A stretch of DNA of 64,000 bases, taken from assembly GCA_017591395.1 (NCBI GenBank), contig WEDG01009066.1, forward strand, positions 5,001 through 69,000, in the 5' to 3' direction. A program made the translations under genes and the position numbers. This document shows, piece by piece, positions 10,797 to 23,176 of the stretch; the first letter of the stretch is position 1; every line of letters begins with the position of its first letter. This stretch comes from Schistocephalus solidus. Its lineage: Eukaryota; Platyhelminthes; Cestoda; Diphyllobothriidea; Diphyllobothriidae. The notes beneath the pieces were generated by a model. The model did no database searches, was not told where the DNA came from, and saw only the letters and a program-made list of their open reading frames with translations.

Positions 10797-11699
10797 TTAC
10801 CGCAGGTTGTCGTGTAGGCGCATGTGTCTTAATAGGCCCATGCGGTCTGTAAATGTGCGGGAGCAGTGAGGACAGTGGAGGCGGGCGTGGCGACTGTATG
10901 TCGGAGCCCCAGGCACTGGTTCACCAGCCTCCGTGCGATGGATTCGCAGGTGACCGATCAGTCCTATGCGTGAGTTGAAGTTGCGGGCGCATTGTGGGCA
11001 GGAGAAATCGGTAGAGGCTGGGGGGATGTCATTCATGGTAGTGGGGGTGGCAGTGGAGGTAAGAATGGCAGGAGCGGAGGGTGTGCATGATGTATCGGTG
11101 TTGTCAGCATTGCGGTGAAGTCTGCTGTCATGGATGCGCACGTGACCGAATAGGGCCATGCGATGAGTGAATGCGCGAGGACAGTGGAGGCGGCGCTCTG
11201 CTGTGTGTTGCTGCTCCAGGCACTGGTTCACCAGTCTCTGTACGATGGATTCGCAAGTGACCGACCAGGCCTATGCGTGAGGTGAATGTGCGGTCGCATT
11301 GAGGACAGTTTAGGAGAGAATCCTCATCGCTGATAGTGGTGGTGATGGTGGTGAAGGCGGTGGTGGTTACGGTGGTGGGGGTAACAGGCGATGAGTAGAG
11401 GGATGTGGTTTCTATGATGGTGGGAGTAATGGAATTGGTGCCAGGAGTGAGGGTGGGGAGTCTGAAGGAGGGTTTGCCGAATTTGACGTAGAAATTGGAC
11501 TTGTTGGATTGTTGGTGCATTGCACCCGAAGATGTCCAACCAGGCTGATTCTCGCGCGGAAGATGCGTTGACAGCGCGGGCATGTTGACAGACGTCCAGG
11601 CGCCACGTCTGCGACGTTCCCTATCGCGCTACACACACACAAACACACACCCACACACACGCTTGACGAACGTAGCCAAGAGCCATTATGTCTCCCCAC
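10797..11699 (-). pseudogene. C2H2 zinc-finger tail of a retroelement, frameshifted
   Basis: Read on the minus strand, five finger units are visible: one from about 11,590 (CPRCQRIF ... HLRVQC, a C2HC variant), then CPQCDRTF ... HLRIH, a finger whose first cysteine pair is damaged (LHCPRAF ... HVRIH), CPQCARNF ... HLRIH, and CPHCSRTF ... HMRLHDNLR before the stop. The linkers (HRTE.GEPVPGA.T.SR) are repeated. The frame changes at about 11,550 and 11,200, so no single protein is encoded. The RIGLVGHLRIH-type finger is, from memory, typical of the C-terminal part of non-LTR retroelement proteins in diphyllobothriid tapeworms. The reverse transcriptase part is missing here. A (CA)n run at 11,625-11,664 borders it. 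Confidence 0.75.
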
Positions 11700-13289
11700 T
11701 ATTTAGTCAAAGCTCTCGGAATGACTGACATGCAGTTGGAAGCAGGTGATGGGTACCTCAGGGTATCCAACCCATGCCACATGAAGTTTCTCTGCGAAGT
11801 TGTTCCGAGATTTGCTCATGGCAGCATAACGCCATAGTGACAAAATATTTGAGGCAACTGTGAATGAAGTTGTAAGCAGGCATTCATAAATCGGAGGAAT
11901 AGTACCCTGCCTGCGCGCCTTTACAGCCATTTCAACATTATTAGGATATGTGATAATTTAAACCGAAAAATTCCCCTGCTTGAGGTAAGCATATTTGGGA
12001 AGGTGTAGTTTCCAGGGTAATAGAAATTGAAGTTTTGAGTCCATTTGCTGCAAAATATAACGGAACGCTTGTAGGAGCCAAAACATTAGACAAAAACACA
12101 CTACTGGAGTAGTACATTTTGCATTCTCATGGTTTCCATAAGAAAGTTAAAATGTTCTCTATCTAAGTCTAACATACTATGTCAGTTACGCAGAAATTAC
12201 CTACAGAGCTCATTCTTACTAAGGACCTAGGAGATAGTTTCATTGAACGTGTTGTGAGTTTCGTACTTTAAGGTTCATTCCTCATAACATTTAAGAAAGC
12301 TTCAACCATACAGTTCCGACTAATACAGATGACAGAAGCAAATGTTTAAGCCGATTTTGAAAAATTCCGGTATATTTACTAATAGTGAGGTCGTGGAAGA
12401 AGTTTCATTTTGAGAACTCCTGAAGGTGGCACATTTTAAATCCTCCGTAGGGATAAAACACAATTTGATGACAAACTAAGAACGGAGAAGGCTTTTTTAT
12501 CAAAAAGAATCCAAAAGATTGAGTGGCTTTATTTTGTATAAAATTAATAAACACTAGGAGTACTTGGGAACATAAATAGAGAGTTGCCACCAACTTACCC
12601 TTCTCTCAAGAAAACCATGAGAACGACATTGAGTAGATACAAGCTCGGCTAAAACTCATCTGGAACCCGGAATTTGGTCGAAGCAACGTAGAATCAGCCA
12701 ACATACACTGCACTATCCGTATATTCTGTAATCCGGGAGGTCCAGGCAAACCAAATCTATAAGCCAACATCAAGTTTGGGCACCTAACGTCACGGGTGCG
12801 ATCCTAACTGCATCATCAGACAGAAAGTCAAAAGTCCTTTGTCAGAGTTATTGATTCTGAGCGCTGATGCCGAACCCCCTATGTAAGGTAGGTACGCCGC
12901 AGGTGATAAAGTAATAGGAAGGGGGTTAGGTCGAGTGATTGATCCCCAGCTCGCTATTAGTACGACAGTCACAGCCTAGCATGCATTTTCACGCGCCAAA
13001 AGTTAAAGCAGTCTGTGCATGCGGATTGGGCTAGGACAGGTTAGTTAGCTTACTTTCTGGCCACCCAGGGGTGATATTACCTTGCCATCTTGTGTGACGC
13101 AGTCCCTGTAAGATAAAAGCAAGCCCCAGGGGCTTGTAACGGGAATTACTGTTCATAATATTGCATGAAGGCTAACCAAACCGAATAGGGAGAAACGGCT
13201 TAGTATCCCGGAGTGGTCCTTGTAGGAGAAAATAGCAGTAAGTCACGGCTGCCAGGCCCTTAGTTTGCAAGCGTTGACATTGAAAATAA
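11700..13289. other. No recognisable gene
   Basis: A 75-codon minus-strand frame at 11,703-11,930 has no family I recognise and no clear splice sites. The remainder is AT-rich, with no structure noted. Confidence 0.3.
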
Positions 13290-14335
13290 GTTTATAGTGA
13301 GACGGAGGTGCGCAGACTTCCACAAACTCCCCGCTCCCTCACTCCTCCGCTCACACGATACGGATGGCGAGACGGCCTCAAGGCGACCAGAAGTGAAGTT
13401 CAAGTGTACAGCCCGTCTGCGCGCGCCACAGGCGACTTAGTCTCCTCTACATGAACTAGGTTGCCAAAAGGCTCCCACGGATCCCACATACGTACCACGA
13501 AGGGCATATCGAGATAGAGCCCTTGCGACCTGACCGTTAGTTCTGAGATGGAGAGAGTTAGCCCGTCAGTTGACAGCCCTCCAAGGCACGACACCTAACG
13601 CGTTATGATGGGTGAAAGCGTATCAGAGGAATGCACTGATTTGCAGCGAGGATGGATTCCTCAGTCGCTGATTGGGTTCCATAAATGACAAGCTATGCAC
13701 CCCCTCTACGCGGACTACAGAGGACTTCTTAGCCAAACCGGGTATCAGGGCATCTCACTGCCTCCAAACGTTATCTGAGGAAACACATTAGATACAACCC
13801 AAATGCTGAGATAATGTCCAGATTACCAGAGATGGGCACAAACGCGGCAGCTAGAAACACTAAAAATCTCGTCTACCCGTGCCACACACACACACACACA
13901 CACACAATCTGGTCCCAACTACATGTACCGTGCTTCTGTGACCGCGACTGGGATCGTACACACGTGAGAGGCCACATTCACATGGAGCACTTTTAACCTG
14001 ACCCTAATTTCTGGAAAGGACCGAGTTACCCCGTCAGTTGGCAACCTTCAAAGCCGCAGCCCTTGGCACGTCAGGATAGATTTAAGCGCGTCAGAATGCG
14101 CTGACTTTCCGTGAGGATAGAGTCTCCCAGTGCATGTCTCGTGCCTTCTTCCCTCTCACACGCATCGGTGGACTGTCCTGCTCCATTAAGGAACAGATGA
14201 TGGGATTGGGCGTAGTGGGTAACCCGGCGTGAAGGCAGTACATGCACAGCCCAGCTGCCGGGTAAACACGTGTCATGAACCAGTCTGACAACGCAGCCCG
14301 TCTTAGACGCCATAAGTGATCAGCAGATCTTTTTT
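13290..14335 (+). repeat. Degenerate family B copies with a CA microsatellite
   Basis: Family B words are recognisable but worn: TTTATAGTGAGACGG, GCGCGCCACAGGCGACTTAG and CCCGTCAGTTGACAGCC (13.3-13.6 kb), then CCCGTCAGTTGGCAACCTTC and TTTAAGCGCGTCAGAATG (14.03-14.1 kb). A pure (CA)n run lies at 13,882-13,906. Confidence 0.65.
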
Positions 14336-14414
14336 TAAATACTCAGAACAGACGCCGGTATTGAATTCCTTTCAGTGCACACTCGATCCTCGCCGTCGAA
14401 TGCCCATGATGGCT

Positions 14415-14640
14415 CATTATGACAGTTCAACAGTCCTGACCGACGAGATCAGTTGTGAGCCCCAGGGATGACATGCATGTGAGTTATTTTGCAGTGACAG
14501 TAGACTTGCGTGGCACCTACCGCACTCTCTCCACCTCATCCATCTGGGCTCGGTGGCATGACCAAGTCAAGAAGACTAGAAACGGGAGAGAGCGTAGGTG
14601 GCTGGCGCAGGTGAAACCGCCCCTAAGCGTTCCGTCACAC
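14415..14640 (+). repeat. Degenerate family A copy
   Basis: It retains GACAGTTCAACAGTC, GACTTGCGTGGCACCTACCG and AAGTCAAGAAGACTAG, in family A order, with many substitutions. Confidence 0.7.
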
Positions 14641-15470
14641 CTGCGTCGGTTCACACGGAGTGGGAGTGCCATAGAGGCCGCCAGTCAGTCACGCCACACA
14701 AAACACACACTGGGCTGACCACACGGTCCAAGTTATCCCGTCAGTTGGCAGCCTTCCAAGCCACGGCTTTTAGCGCACCGTGATAGATTAAAGTGCGTCA
14801 GATTGTTTATAGTGAGGAAAATGCGCTGAGCTGTCGACCTCACTCTCTCCCCAACCCATAATCAAATCACCATCCGAGCCGGTCAGTGGTCTGATGTGGG
14901 AGTGAGCGTAGCTGCTGTTGACCTCGTCTACGCGCACTACGTACACGACCTGGATTCCCAAACACAAACACCAGGATTTCACACAACAGGGGGTTGAATG
15001 GATCACATCTCAAATATGTGAGATAGCAAGATGTCAAGTTAAGAATGAGCCATCGCAGCCAGACTCTCAGACCACTAATCAGCCACTCAACATAACACGC
15101 ATTGGATTGACTGCGAGGTCTGAGTGTAATTGTCAGTTGGCAACCGACCAACCCACGGCGCTTGTCGCCACGTGATATTCTCATGCTTAGATCACACATG
15201 TAACAGAGGAGCCACATGGAGAAGGAGCCGAGGGGCACACTCGCACAAACAGGGCTGACTGCGCCGTCCGAGTTATACCGTCATTTGGCACCCTTCCAAG
15301 TCATGGCTTTTAGCACACTCTGATAGTTTCAAGTGCGTCAAATTGTTTATAGGGATAAAAATGTGCTGAGCCGTCAACCTCATTCTCTTTTCCCATTGGC
15401 GGGCCCCAGCGGCTGTCTGAGCCGGTCAGTGAACTGGTGCGGGGATGCCCCATGGTACTGACACGATCAA
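14641..15470 (+). repeat. Two successive family B copies
   Basis: GTTATCCCGTCAGTTGGCAG at about 14,733 and GTTATACCGTCATTTGGCAC at about 15,274 mark two head-to-tail copies. Each is followed by the ATTGTTTATAG, ATGCGCTGAGC/ATGTGCTGAGC and CCTCA(C/T)TCTCT words. Confidence 0.75.
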
Positions 15471-15823
15471 AATGCTCAACAACGCGAAAATTCTCTCCTA
15501 TACAAAGACGTGATGGTGGCAGTTTCGAAACGCCTGCCTCATAGGGCCTGTTTCAAAAAATAACTATGGGACCTGCAGTCGCTACATGAGTAGGGTCAAC
15601 CAGGTATAGATATTTGATGGACAATAATGGAAATGTCCTCCATCACCGGATTCTTGTTCGCAGAATTTTGTTTAGTGAGTACGGTTGTGTCGGATAGGTG
15701 TGACTGCGGTATGTTAGGCAAAAAATAAAAGGCACAATGTCTACTAATAACAACTATAAGTATAGTGGAAAGTGCCAGTAAATTCCGCCTTCTCTGCCTG
15801 AGGTAGGAACAGGTTTCACTCAC

Positions 15824-15970
15824 ATCGCCATGCGGGACACCATACTCGTTTTCACTGGAGGCTGAGAGGGTCTGTGCGTGTCGAGAGACGGCCTGTTTGT
15901 GATAACGCTGCAGGGAGTTGCAAACAGTGTCAATGAGACTGTGATTTCGATTGAGTTCGCGTAGATGGTC
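15824..15970 (-). CDS. Candidate further exon of the USP24-like gene
   Basis: This 147 nt, 49-codon open segment is bounded on the minus strand by a strong acceptor (TTTTTGCCCCATAG before 15,970) and a strong donor (GAT followed by GTGAGT at 15,823). Phase is 0 on both sides, which fits the phase 0 donor at 45,723. The encoded peptide includes DHLRELNRNHSLIDTVCNSL. It resembles the human USP24 stretch LRQLHEITRSFIKQT, which follows the region encoded by the exon at 45,723-46,244. The similarity is short, so the link is a hypothesis. If true, the intron is close to 30 kb. An alternative is an exon of an unrelated gene. Confidence 0.4.
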
Positions 15971-16449
15971 CTATGGGGCAAAAATAAATAACATGAAAGG
16001 CAAGAAGTGCTTCTGCTTTTCAAAAAACAGTAGCATTTCCTCTGTAGTTTGAACGAAGGAAAACAGGGCAACACTTCACCGTTGACTGAAAGTTCATCCT
16101 TCTAGCCTACTGGGCGAAGAGCTCATTCGCCAAGGAAAGAAGGCGAAGGTGACGTGATCCCTGATAGTATCGATTAAGGCCATGAGCTTGGGTTCATAAC
16201 GTGCATAATTAAAATGGAAAATCAAGCGCAGAAGATAGCAGCGACGAGAGGAGCAGTTCACTGGACGTATCCTTTTTTCATTTTCGTTAGAGGTTTTGCA
16301 AGTAAAAAATGACAGGATCTGTGGGAACAGATTAGAGGAATGAGTCCAGTACTTGGTCAGCATTCCATTATATTATCAAACTGCACAGTAAACGATTTTT
16401 TAAAGTACTATGTTTTGTGTAATATCAAAGGACAATGAGTCTATCCCTC

Positions 16450-17830
16450 TTACTGCTCTCATATGTTCTCTAACTCAGGTTTACAGTCGTTTCCCAGTGG
16501 CTCCAATGTAGTTACCTGCGCAGGAATTACATTGAACCCGGTGGATGATGTTTGTTGTTTCACATCGTGGCAGAGCGGCCTTAGGCCTCGTGGCCAGGTG
16601 TCAAATGACTGACTCCGACCGGCGGACGATGCCGATCGCAAGTGGTCGTAGGAGGCGGGAGACCGCCTCCGAAACGCCGCCAATGTATGGCAACGCTGGC
16701 CATATTTGGCTGTTCGGTCGCCGGGCTTCGGCATGGCCTGGACTGTCTACCGCGTTCGATGCAGTTGCGGGGATACACGTTGGCCATGAAGAGGCGCTGG
16801 AGATATCGCAGTTCTGCCTTTCAATCATCTGGTTTGCTGCCGTGTGTTTCTGCTCTTTTGTATAGTGTTCGAACACAACCGCGTTTGTGTTTGCTGTGCT
16901 AGCTCAGGAATTGGTGGCTACTGGTGGCCTTCCTATACACCGTCGTTTCTAGGTCCCCATTTGGTTTTCGAGGGACAAGAACGTCCAGCGGCAGTTGGTT
17001 GTTAACTTCCGCCTCCATTGTAAAGTGGGTGTCAGGAAAAACATAATTTAGGAGGTAATGAAATACTTCAACCAATTCCCGTTCGATGTTGTCGAAGATA
17101 TCTTCGACATATGGAATCCAGAATTTTGACTTGTAGTTTGCGAAAACCAGGGTCCCTACTTTTAGAGTACTGCGTCTGCGATGAAACCCGAGGGTGGCAA
17201 TCCCATTGGCGTACGCTTGGCCTGCCTGTACGTTGTACCTTCGAAAGTAAAGTACATCTTCAGGCAGCATTTTAGGTGTTGGAGGAGCTGTCTCCGTCCG
17301 TCTAGTCGTACATGCTCTCAAACAGTTCATTGACTGTTTTGACTGCCAGACCTTGTGGGATCGAGGTGAAGAGAGAGGTGACAGCCAAAGACACCATGAC
17401 CTCGTCTGCAGTAAGCTGCTCTCTCTTGAGCTACTCTAGGAATTGAGTTGCTGAACAAACCTTCGTGGTCGCGTCCGAGGTGAGCAACCGCAAATTTCAC
17501 ATTTCGCCAGATTAAATGCTGGCGCACTGCGTAATGACACGATTGGTAGGCGTGGGAAACCGGCCTTGTGTACTTTCGATAGTCCATAGAACCTTGCTGC
17601 GGCTGCCTCTGTTGGTTTAATGGTCAGTCGTACCGACTTGTGCTTTTGCATGTCGGAAAGTGTCTTGTTGAGTTCTGTCACAAGCTTTTTCATCAGTTTA
17701 TCTTCACACAGAGGTACGCCTTTCGGTCCTCTAGTAAGGCGTTGGCCTTCTGGATGTAGTCGGTCTAATTCCGCGCCTGAATCATTCGCCTGCTATGTTG
17801 GGTCACTCACCGTTTCGCAGAATGATATTA
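16450..17830 (-). pseudogene. Penelope-like element 1 (RT plus GIY-YIG), broken
   Basis: Minus-strand fragments in shifting frames follow Penelope order. YIQKANALLEDRKAY and KKLVTELNKTLSDMQ come first (~17.77-17.65 kb), then RFYGLSKVHKAG and PIVSL (~17.58-17.5 kb), then motif A as VMVSLAVTSLFTSIP (~17.4 kb, where Asp would be expected but Ala stands). Motif B is KRTPMGLPPSGFIADAVL, motif C YVED instead of YVDD, and then FTMEAEVNNQLPLDVLV and TTVYRKAT follow. Downstream, VQCNSC..NYIGATGKRL (~16.5 kb) is the endonuclease motif, followed by a stop. At least three frameshifts and several stops make it a relic. Penelope elements transpose by target-primed reverse transcription. It abuts a minus-strand SINE at 17,822. 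Confidence 0.85.
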
Positions 17831-17945
17831 CCGACAAAGACAAGGGAGACTGAAATGGCCTTTCTGCCTTATAAGCCGTCATCAACCAGCCATACCCAAC
17901 TGCAGATATTGCGGCATCCAAGGCTCGAACTCACGAGCTGTTGGT
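17822..17945 (-). mobile_element. SINE fragment (head and body)
   Basis: Minus-strand reading gives a worn tRNA-like head (GTTCGAGCC near 17,925), GGGTATGGCTGG, TTGATGA, GGCTTATAAGGC, GAAA and TTTCAGTCTCCCTTGTC. C3 of the hammerhead core is changed to T. It sits between Penelope relic 1 and a family F copy. Confidence 0.7.
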
Positions 17946-17956
17946 TATATTTTTAC

Positions 17957-18222
17957 CAAAAATAATACACAGACATGTTGCTAATGGTGTAACAGGCAAT
18001 ACACAGGTAGCTGTTTCACGGTTGTTACCGATCCTCAGTACGCCATATGCAGTGAGGTATATATAGATGTAAAGTAAGCGCGTGACCCTCATTGGTGTGG
18101 TAAGGATCTCACTCGAGATATATACAATTCAGACAAGTGCATGACACTTACTGATGTGGCACGGATCGCACTCGATCCCATTCTGTCCGCCCGCCTGCCA
18201 GCTAGCCAGTGGAGATATATAT
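17957..18222 (-). repeat. Family F (retrozyme-like) copy
   Basis: It carries the family F order: CATGTTGCTAATGGTG, AACAGGCAA, the hammerhead-like segment (18,000-18,044), the TATATA run, then GTGACCCTCATTGGTGTGG and ATCCCATTCTGTCC. On the minus strand the segment reads GGCGTA, CTGAGGA, CGGT-AACA-ACCG and GAAA, but the UH and downstream stem I strand are altered, so this copy should not cleave. Confidence 0.7.
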
Positions 18223-18227
18223 ATATA

Positions 18228-18545
18228 TTCCCGATCAAAAGCCGCAAGACAACAAGCTCATGGAGCAGTGGGTAGAGTGTTGGACCTCTGCTCACCAGGT
18301 CGCAAGTTCGAGCGTTGGGCGCCGCAGCGCCTGGGGTGGGTATGGCTGGCTGATGACGGCTAATGAGCCAGAAATGGACATTTCAGTCTCCCTTGTCTTT
18401 TTCGGTCATGTTATTCTGCCTATATCACTAGCAACTTTGCGGCTGTTGGCGGAGGTCTAGAGTGAGCCCCAAGGCACAACGGGACGAGTGAGTCCTGTAA
18501 GCGATCGGTGAGCGTTCAAATATATATGTATATACATATATATGG
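18228..18545 (+). mobile_element. Complete tRNA-derived SINE copy
   Basis: This is the most complete copy. An upstream TATATATATATATTCCCGAT run precedes a tRNA-like head (GGAGCAGTGGGTAGAGTGTT; B-box-like GTTCGAGCG), then GGGTATGGCTGG and the hammerhead-like body (18,344-18,388). The tail follows: TTATTCTGCCTATATCACTA, GAGTGAGCCCCAAGGCACAA, CGGGACGAGTGAGTCCTG and CGATCGGTGAGCG, ending in TATATATG repeats. Length is about 320 bp. The element has no protein and would depend on another element's reverse transcriptase. Confidence 0.85.
18344..18388 (+). ncRNA. Hammerhead-like core of the complete SINE
   Basis: GGCTGG (18,344-18,349) pairs with TCAGTC (18,383-18,388). Between them are CTGATGA, stem II GGCT-AATG-AGCC flanked by C and A, GAAA, TGGACA (weakened stem III) and TT. 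All conserved single-stranded core residues are present; the C/A position at 10.1/11.1 is not the usual G-C. Confidence 0.45.
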
Positions 18546-21500
18546 ATGGAGAAGGTATGGCAATAACTGCTGAGGTTTCCCACTCATGCTTGAGCGCATC
18601 ATCGGAGGACGACTAAACGACACAAACAAGTAGCTGTTCCAAAGGCACACTAAGATCATAGGCAATAAACATAAAAACCGAAAGCAGCCATAATCTACGC
18701 GAAGGAAGTCCTCGAAACAAGTGAACGTTTTTTTAAACAATCGTACGTCGGCCCCACTGACCGAAAGGTCCCTGTACACCATTTGCTTATGCAGCCCAGG
18801 AGTGACTACAACCAGGTGTTATTTACCGTGTCAACCGTCCAGACTGGCCGGCAAATTACTGCAGCATGAGAGATACACGACGAAGATTGCGCATGTATGC
18901 ATGTAGCCCAGCCGTAAAGCCAAAAGTTGTACGATCGCATGCCACCATGCACAGCCTCGAAAAAAGTCATCAGTTCAACTTCGACGGTGCACAATTAAAA
19001 CGCCGAAAGGAAATCCAAAGGACGAGAGAGAGAGGTGATCTAAGTCTGGTCGTGTGATACCCATTCGATCAACCCCAGCATCGATCTACCGGCGTCGTAC
19101 GAGGCCATCAGATACTAGTTGGTCAATAAGTGGGACAAATGAGAAGATAGAATGGCGCACCAACCAAAAGTGTGTAAGAAGGACGTATTTAACAACGCAT
19201 TTTTATTTTTGTCGATCGTCAATGATGCAATCAGGTACGAGTGTGACCAATCCTTCCAGACATCATCTTATCTCCTGATTCCATGTCTATATGTATATGG
19301 GTAGAATAAATCTTCTTTTGAAAAGCACGAAATTGAATTTTTCAGGTAAAAGTTCCAGGTACAGTATATGTTAAACAGTTATCTTTTTAAACGTGCTGGA
19401 AAATTCACTAGTATCTAGCGTTTATCGTATATCAAAATCCCGTGTCAACTGACTGCGGTCTATTCCGTTGTTCCGTGGGATTTTTGTTAATTCAACATCC
19501 AACTCAATATACTAACTGATGTACGTATAGCCTGAGTGTATGGCCGATAGAATTTCTCTGGTAGAACGTCTCCGGCAACAACGTGAATTCTGCTCTAACC
19601 AAAGTTGTGTCCAGTATCCAGGGCAGGCATGCCAACTAGGGGTGGTCGGTTTCGCCCCTATTTTCTGTCAATTGACGTCTACATACCTGTGCGGGTGTAT
19701 TTCCCAGCTTGGCCACAGGCAATGACTGGCATTTCGCAAACGGCTGCATTCCTATCGAAAGCACCGCTCTTAACTTCTGAGGCAGGTTGCGTAGTAATTC
19801 TCTGATTCGTGCTCTACGGGTATTGGTGGTTTCTTTTAAGGAGCCTGATTTGACGTACCCTGTTCCTTGTCTGATGACTTATGTTGTCTCTTGTATCGGC
19901 GTACAAAATCGTTAGGTTATTTGATTTGCGAAGATAATTCGAAGAAGAAATTTAGTCTGATTCGACCTGTTGTTGTTGCTTTTGTTCAATAAGACAGGCA
20001 CAGCCATCCGTTTGTAAAAGATGAAACGCCTGCTCTCGCAGGATGGACCAATATCCGCGTAAGTTTTTAATGTCAACTTCCTTTTCCAGTGTAAATAAAA
20101 TTCCCAAAAATTTGGACGATGGGTATTGTCGACTGATCCTTTTATAGGGGAAAAATTATTTCGTTTAGGTACCCCATCGGGTATTTAGAGTTAACTGCCG
20201 AAAGAGCCTTCAGCTTCGAATTTCTTCAAGAAAAAAACAGAGCTCAGTGGTCCAGAAGCGGCTATAATATTTTTTAAAAATGAAATTTGCTTGGGGTATG
20301 TTTGACAGTTAGTTGCATTGCATCTTAACGCATTCAGTAAAGAAGGAACCATAGCCATTTCGCAGGACTGAAGTTCTTCGTTGCACGGTTTTACTTAAAG
20401 CTTTTCACATAGACGCGGAAAAAAAGAGATCATAAGCGGAAATTGTGCTTCATTTAAATTTAAATTAGAAATTTTAGGGTGTTCTCCACTGAAGTTTCAT
20501 CATTCTTTCCAAGTAGGTGATGCGGGCAGAATAAAAAGTTACAAACTTTGTAAATGGGTGCAATAATGGAAGATTCTGCCAGTCACATTGGAACGCCATT
20601 GTCACGGCCTTTTGAAGAGTTGACAAATCTTGAAGTTTGATAAGGTGGAACCGGAATACAGGGTTGAGAAAAGATTCCTTTTATGCCAGCTCTTGGCAGA
20701 ATTTTTGCCTCATTAAAAAATGTCACCTGCAAAATTAATTTGAGCTATCTAATTACGGCTTTTGTGTATGAACTCAATGTGTAGTTCGTTTTCATTTTTG
20801 GGAGAAAATTCGCTGATGGTTGACTTGAATTTTTTTGCCCTTTCAGTTTCTATATCTTGGACCACCTAAGAACGCTAGTCTGTCAAGAGGTCAGTCGATG
20901 GCACACTCATAAATTGGCCTCATGCTTGATGCTAGTCTACTGTGGCTGACCAAACAGTCCAAGGTTTTGGTTTCTGATCGGGACAGTACGAAATGAAATT
21001 CCTGACCGGAGACCAAAATTACAAAATGTATACAAACCCAACCAGCTTTGAAATCATACGCGGCAACTTCAGGCCGTTGCAGCCAACAATGCACATCACC
21101 GTTCTTCGAGGTAGTCTTATCAACAGTGACTCGCAAGTCATCCACCTAGAACAAGACAGTGTCAAGACAGCCAGACGCGAAGGCGAGCACAGTGGCCGGC
21201 ACAGCCAATCAGGCCATCTGCCAAAAACACGATAGGGTCCCCAATACCTGTAAGGCGGCTCAAATGCATGTGAGTACCATGAAGGTCATATTTGGAAGCA
21301 GCTGCGGCAGCCGCACTCTCAAGTTCTGAAAAGGTTCGCATTACGTCGGTAATTGGCAACACTATGATCCATAGCGCATGCGATTTATGCTATCGACAAA
21401 TGTGTGGAGTCGTCCTCATGCACTATTCGGCTGCCTGGGCCTGTTAAACAGTTACATTCCGTGTAGTGGCTAACGCAATCTGAAGGCCTACGTCTACGCG

Positions 21501-21632
21501 GGCCACCACAGCTCCGATATACGCCAAGTTATGGTCTCATCTAACTTCTCTGCAGCCCAAATACCGCGTCCCGCGAGACGAGTCGTCCCACATTTTGTCC
21601 AGCTAGTCTGTAGTACAGGTCGTTCTGAGACC
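18546..21632. other. No recognisable gene
   Basis: Opposing short frames and AT-rich sequence. No splice-flanked coding segment, RNA gene or clear repeat is identified, apart from weak family-B-like words near 21.2-21.4 kb. Confidence 0.3.
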
Positions 21633-21885
21633 AGACACAAACCCACACTACAGTTCAACCATCGTAGACGACGAAGTCGACCGTGGGCTCCAGAGTATGC
21701 TGGTGCAGGGACGGTGGTATGTGCGTGAATTATTTTCAAGTGATATTTGACTTGCGCTGCATCTACCGCACTCCCTCTCTTCCCGCACCCACCTGTGGCC
21801 GGTGTCAAGACAGAGTCAAGAAAACCAGAGGCGGAATAAAGAGCAGTTGGCTGGCGCGGCGTGAAACTGCAACAGCGGCTGCCCT
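21633..21885 (+). repeat. Diverged family A copy
   Basis: ACACTACAGTTCAACCATCG, GACTTGCGCTGCATCTACCG, CGGTGTCAAGACAGAGTCAA and GGCTGGCGCGGC keep family A order. It is more diverged than the copy that follows. Confidence 0.75.
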
Positions 21886-21944
21886 GCCCTGATATAGCTC
21901 ACGCATTGGTCCAGCTCAAATACCACGCGGTCCGTTTAGAGACA

Positions 21945-22320
21945 AACATGCCCACACGACAGTTCGACCGTCGTAGTCCGACGATGTCCACCGTATGCTC
22001 ATGGGAAAGTTGAGCAGGGACGGTGACTTGCGCGTGATTTAGTTTAAAGTGATAGTAGACTTGCGCTGCATCTACCGCACTCTCTCCTCCTCCCCCACCT
22101 GAGCCCGGTGTCAAGACAGAGTCAAGAAGACCGGAGGCGGGAGAGGACGCAGGTGGCTGGCGCGGCCGGGTCCCCTAAGTCCTAGCCGCCCCTAGGCGTG
22201 CCACCACACCTCCCATGTTCGGCATTTGTTATGGGAGCGCAACCCGAATAACGCATGCCATGCCCTAATGTGGCCCCCGTGTTGGTCCAACGCATCTACC
22301 ACGTGGCCCACACACAGCGA
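21945..22320 (+). repeat. Family A copy, near full length
   Basis: It runs from CACACGACAGTTCGACCGTC to ACCACGTGGCCC with all internal landmarks, and is very close to the copy at 33,851-34,240 (both share GGGAAAGTTGAGCAGGGAC). Confidence 0.9.
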
Positions 22321-22970
22321 AGATGACCAAAATGCTAGTTTGGAGTAAAATAAACTGAATGCAGGCACATTAAACTCGGATGCACGCTGTATCGAACTGG
22401 TAGTATCTTGCCTAGTATCACTCTGCCAACACGAACATGTATATAAGGTTTAGAATTCATGGCGCTAGTTCTTAATAAAGACGAATAAAGAGGGAATGGG
22501 TTGTAAACAGTCGACATTATTAAGTTTAACTTGGAAGCTAAGCCGTATCTGATGATCGATTGTACACTCAAAACAATTCGCTACCTTGGCCTTCCTTTCA
22601 GTTGAGCGATATTTTTGTTATGAGCCGTTATTTTTGGCACGTTTTCACCTCCTTCTGGACAGGGCGTTGACGATTTTCCCAAACTGCGTCTTGTTTGTTC
22701 ATTCGTGGTAGTCGAGTTCGTCGTCGTCCTCCTCCTCCTCCGCTGACAACACCCAGGCCTTTTGCCGAAAAAGAAACTCTCGCGTTAGCTGCCAAACCCA
22801 ACCATGCATGGCCATTCACCTACTTGGGGATTATTTGTCGAAAAAGCAGATGCACTCTCCACCTCCTCCTCCAACCCAAGGAACAAGCTGATTGTACTCG
22901 ACAGGAATGAGGCGAAATATTGATGACCAGCTGCGTTTGTGCACTGTGGTCCAAACTATCTCAAAACGAG
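22321..22970. other. No recognisable gene
   Basis: Short frames only; a TCCTCCTCCTCCTCC run lies near 22,725. Confidence 0.3.
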
Positions 22971-23176
22971 GGCAAGAAACGTCTGATTTTGCCCCATTTA
23001 GCCCCGTTTACCCTTGAATAAACTGATCTGAAGTGATCTCTTTATAATTAAACAGCTTTTTCTTCATAAATTTAATACAACAAACAGAACTAACACCTTA
23101 AAATGCCTGCCCTCCTACTACCTCAAATTCTGATATAGACATTTCATGAGTAAGGCAATCAACTGTAATGTCTGGA
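22971..23176 (+). repeat. Dispersed repeat family C, copy 1
   Basis: It shares ~90% of its bases with 31,670-31,871, including TAAACTGATCTGAAGTGATC, AATACAACAAACAGAACTAA and CACCTTAAAATGCCTGCCCT. Confidence 0.9.

Noticed and set aside
16094..16315. Open segment after a good acceptor (TTCCCACAG), read as a possible USP24 exon ahead of 15,824-15,970
   Set aside because: No clear similarity to USP24, and no donor of good quality in the required phase.
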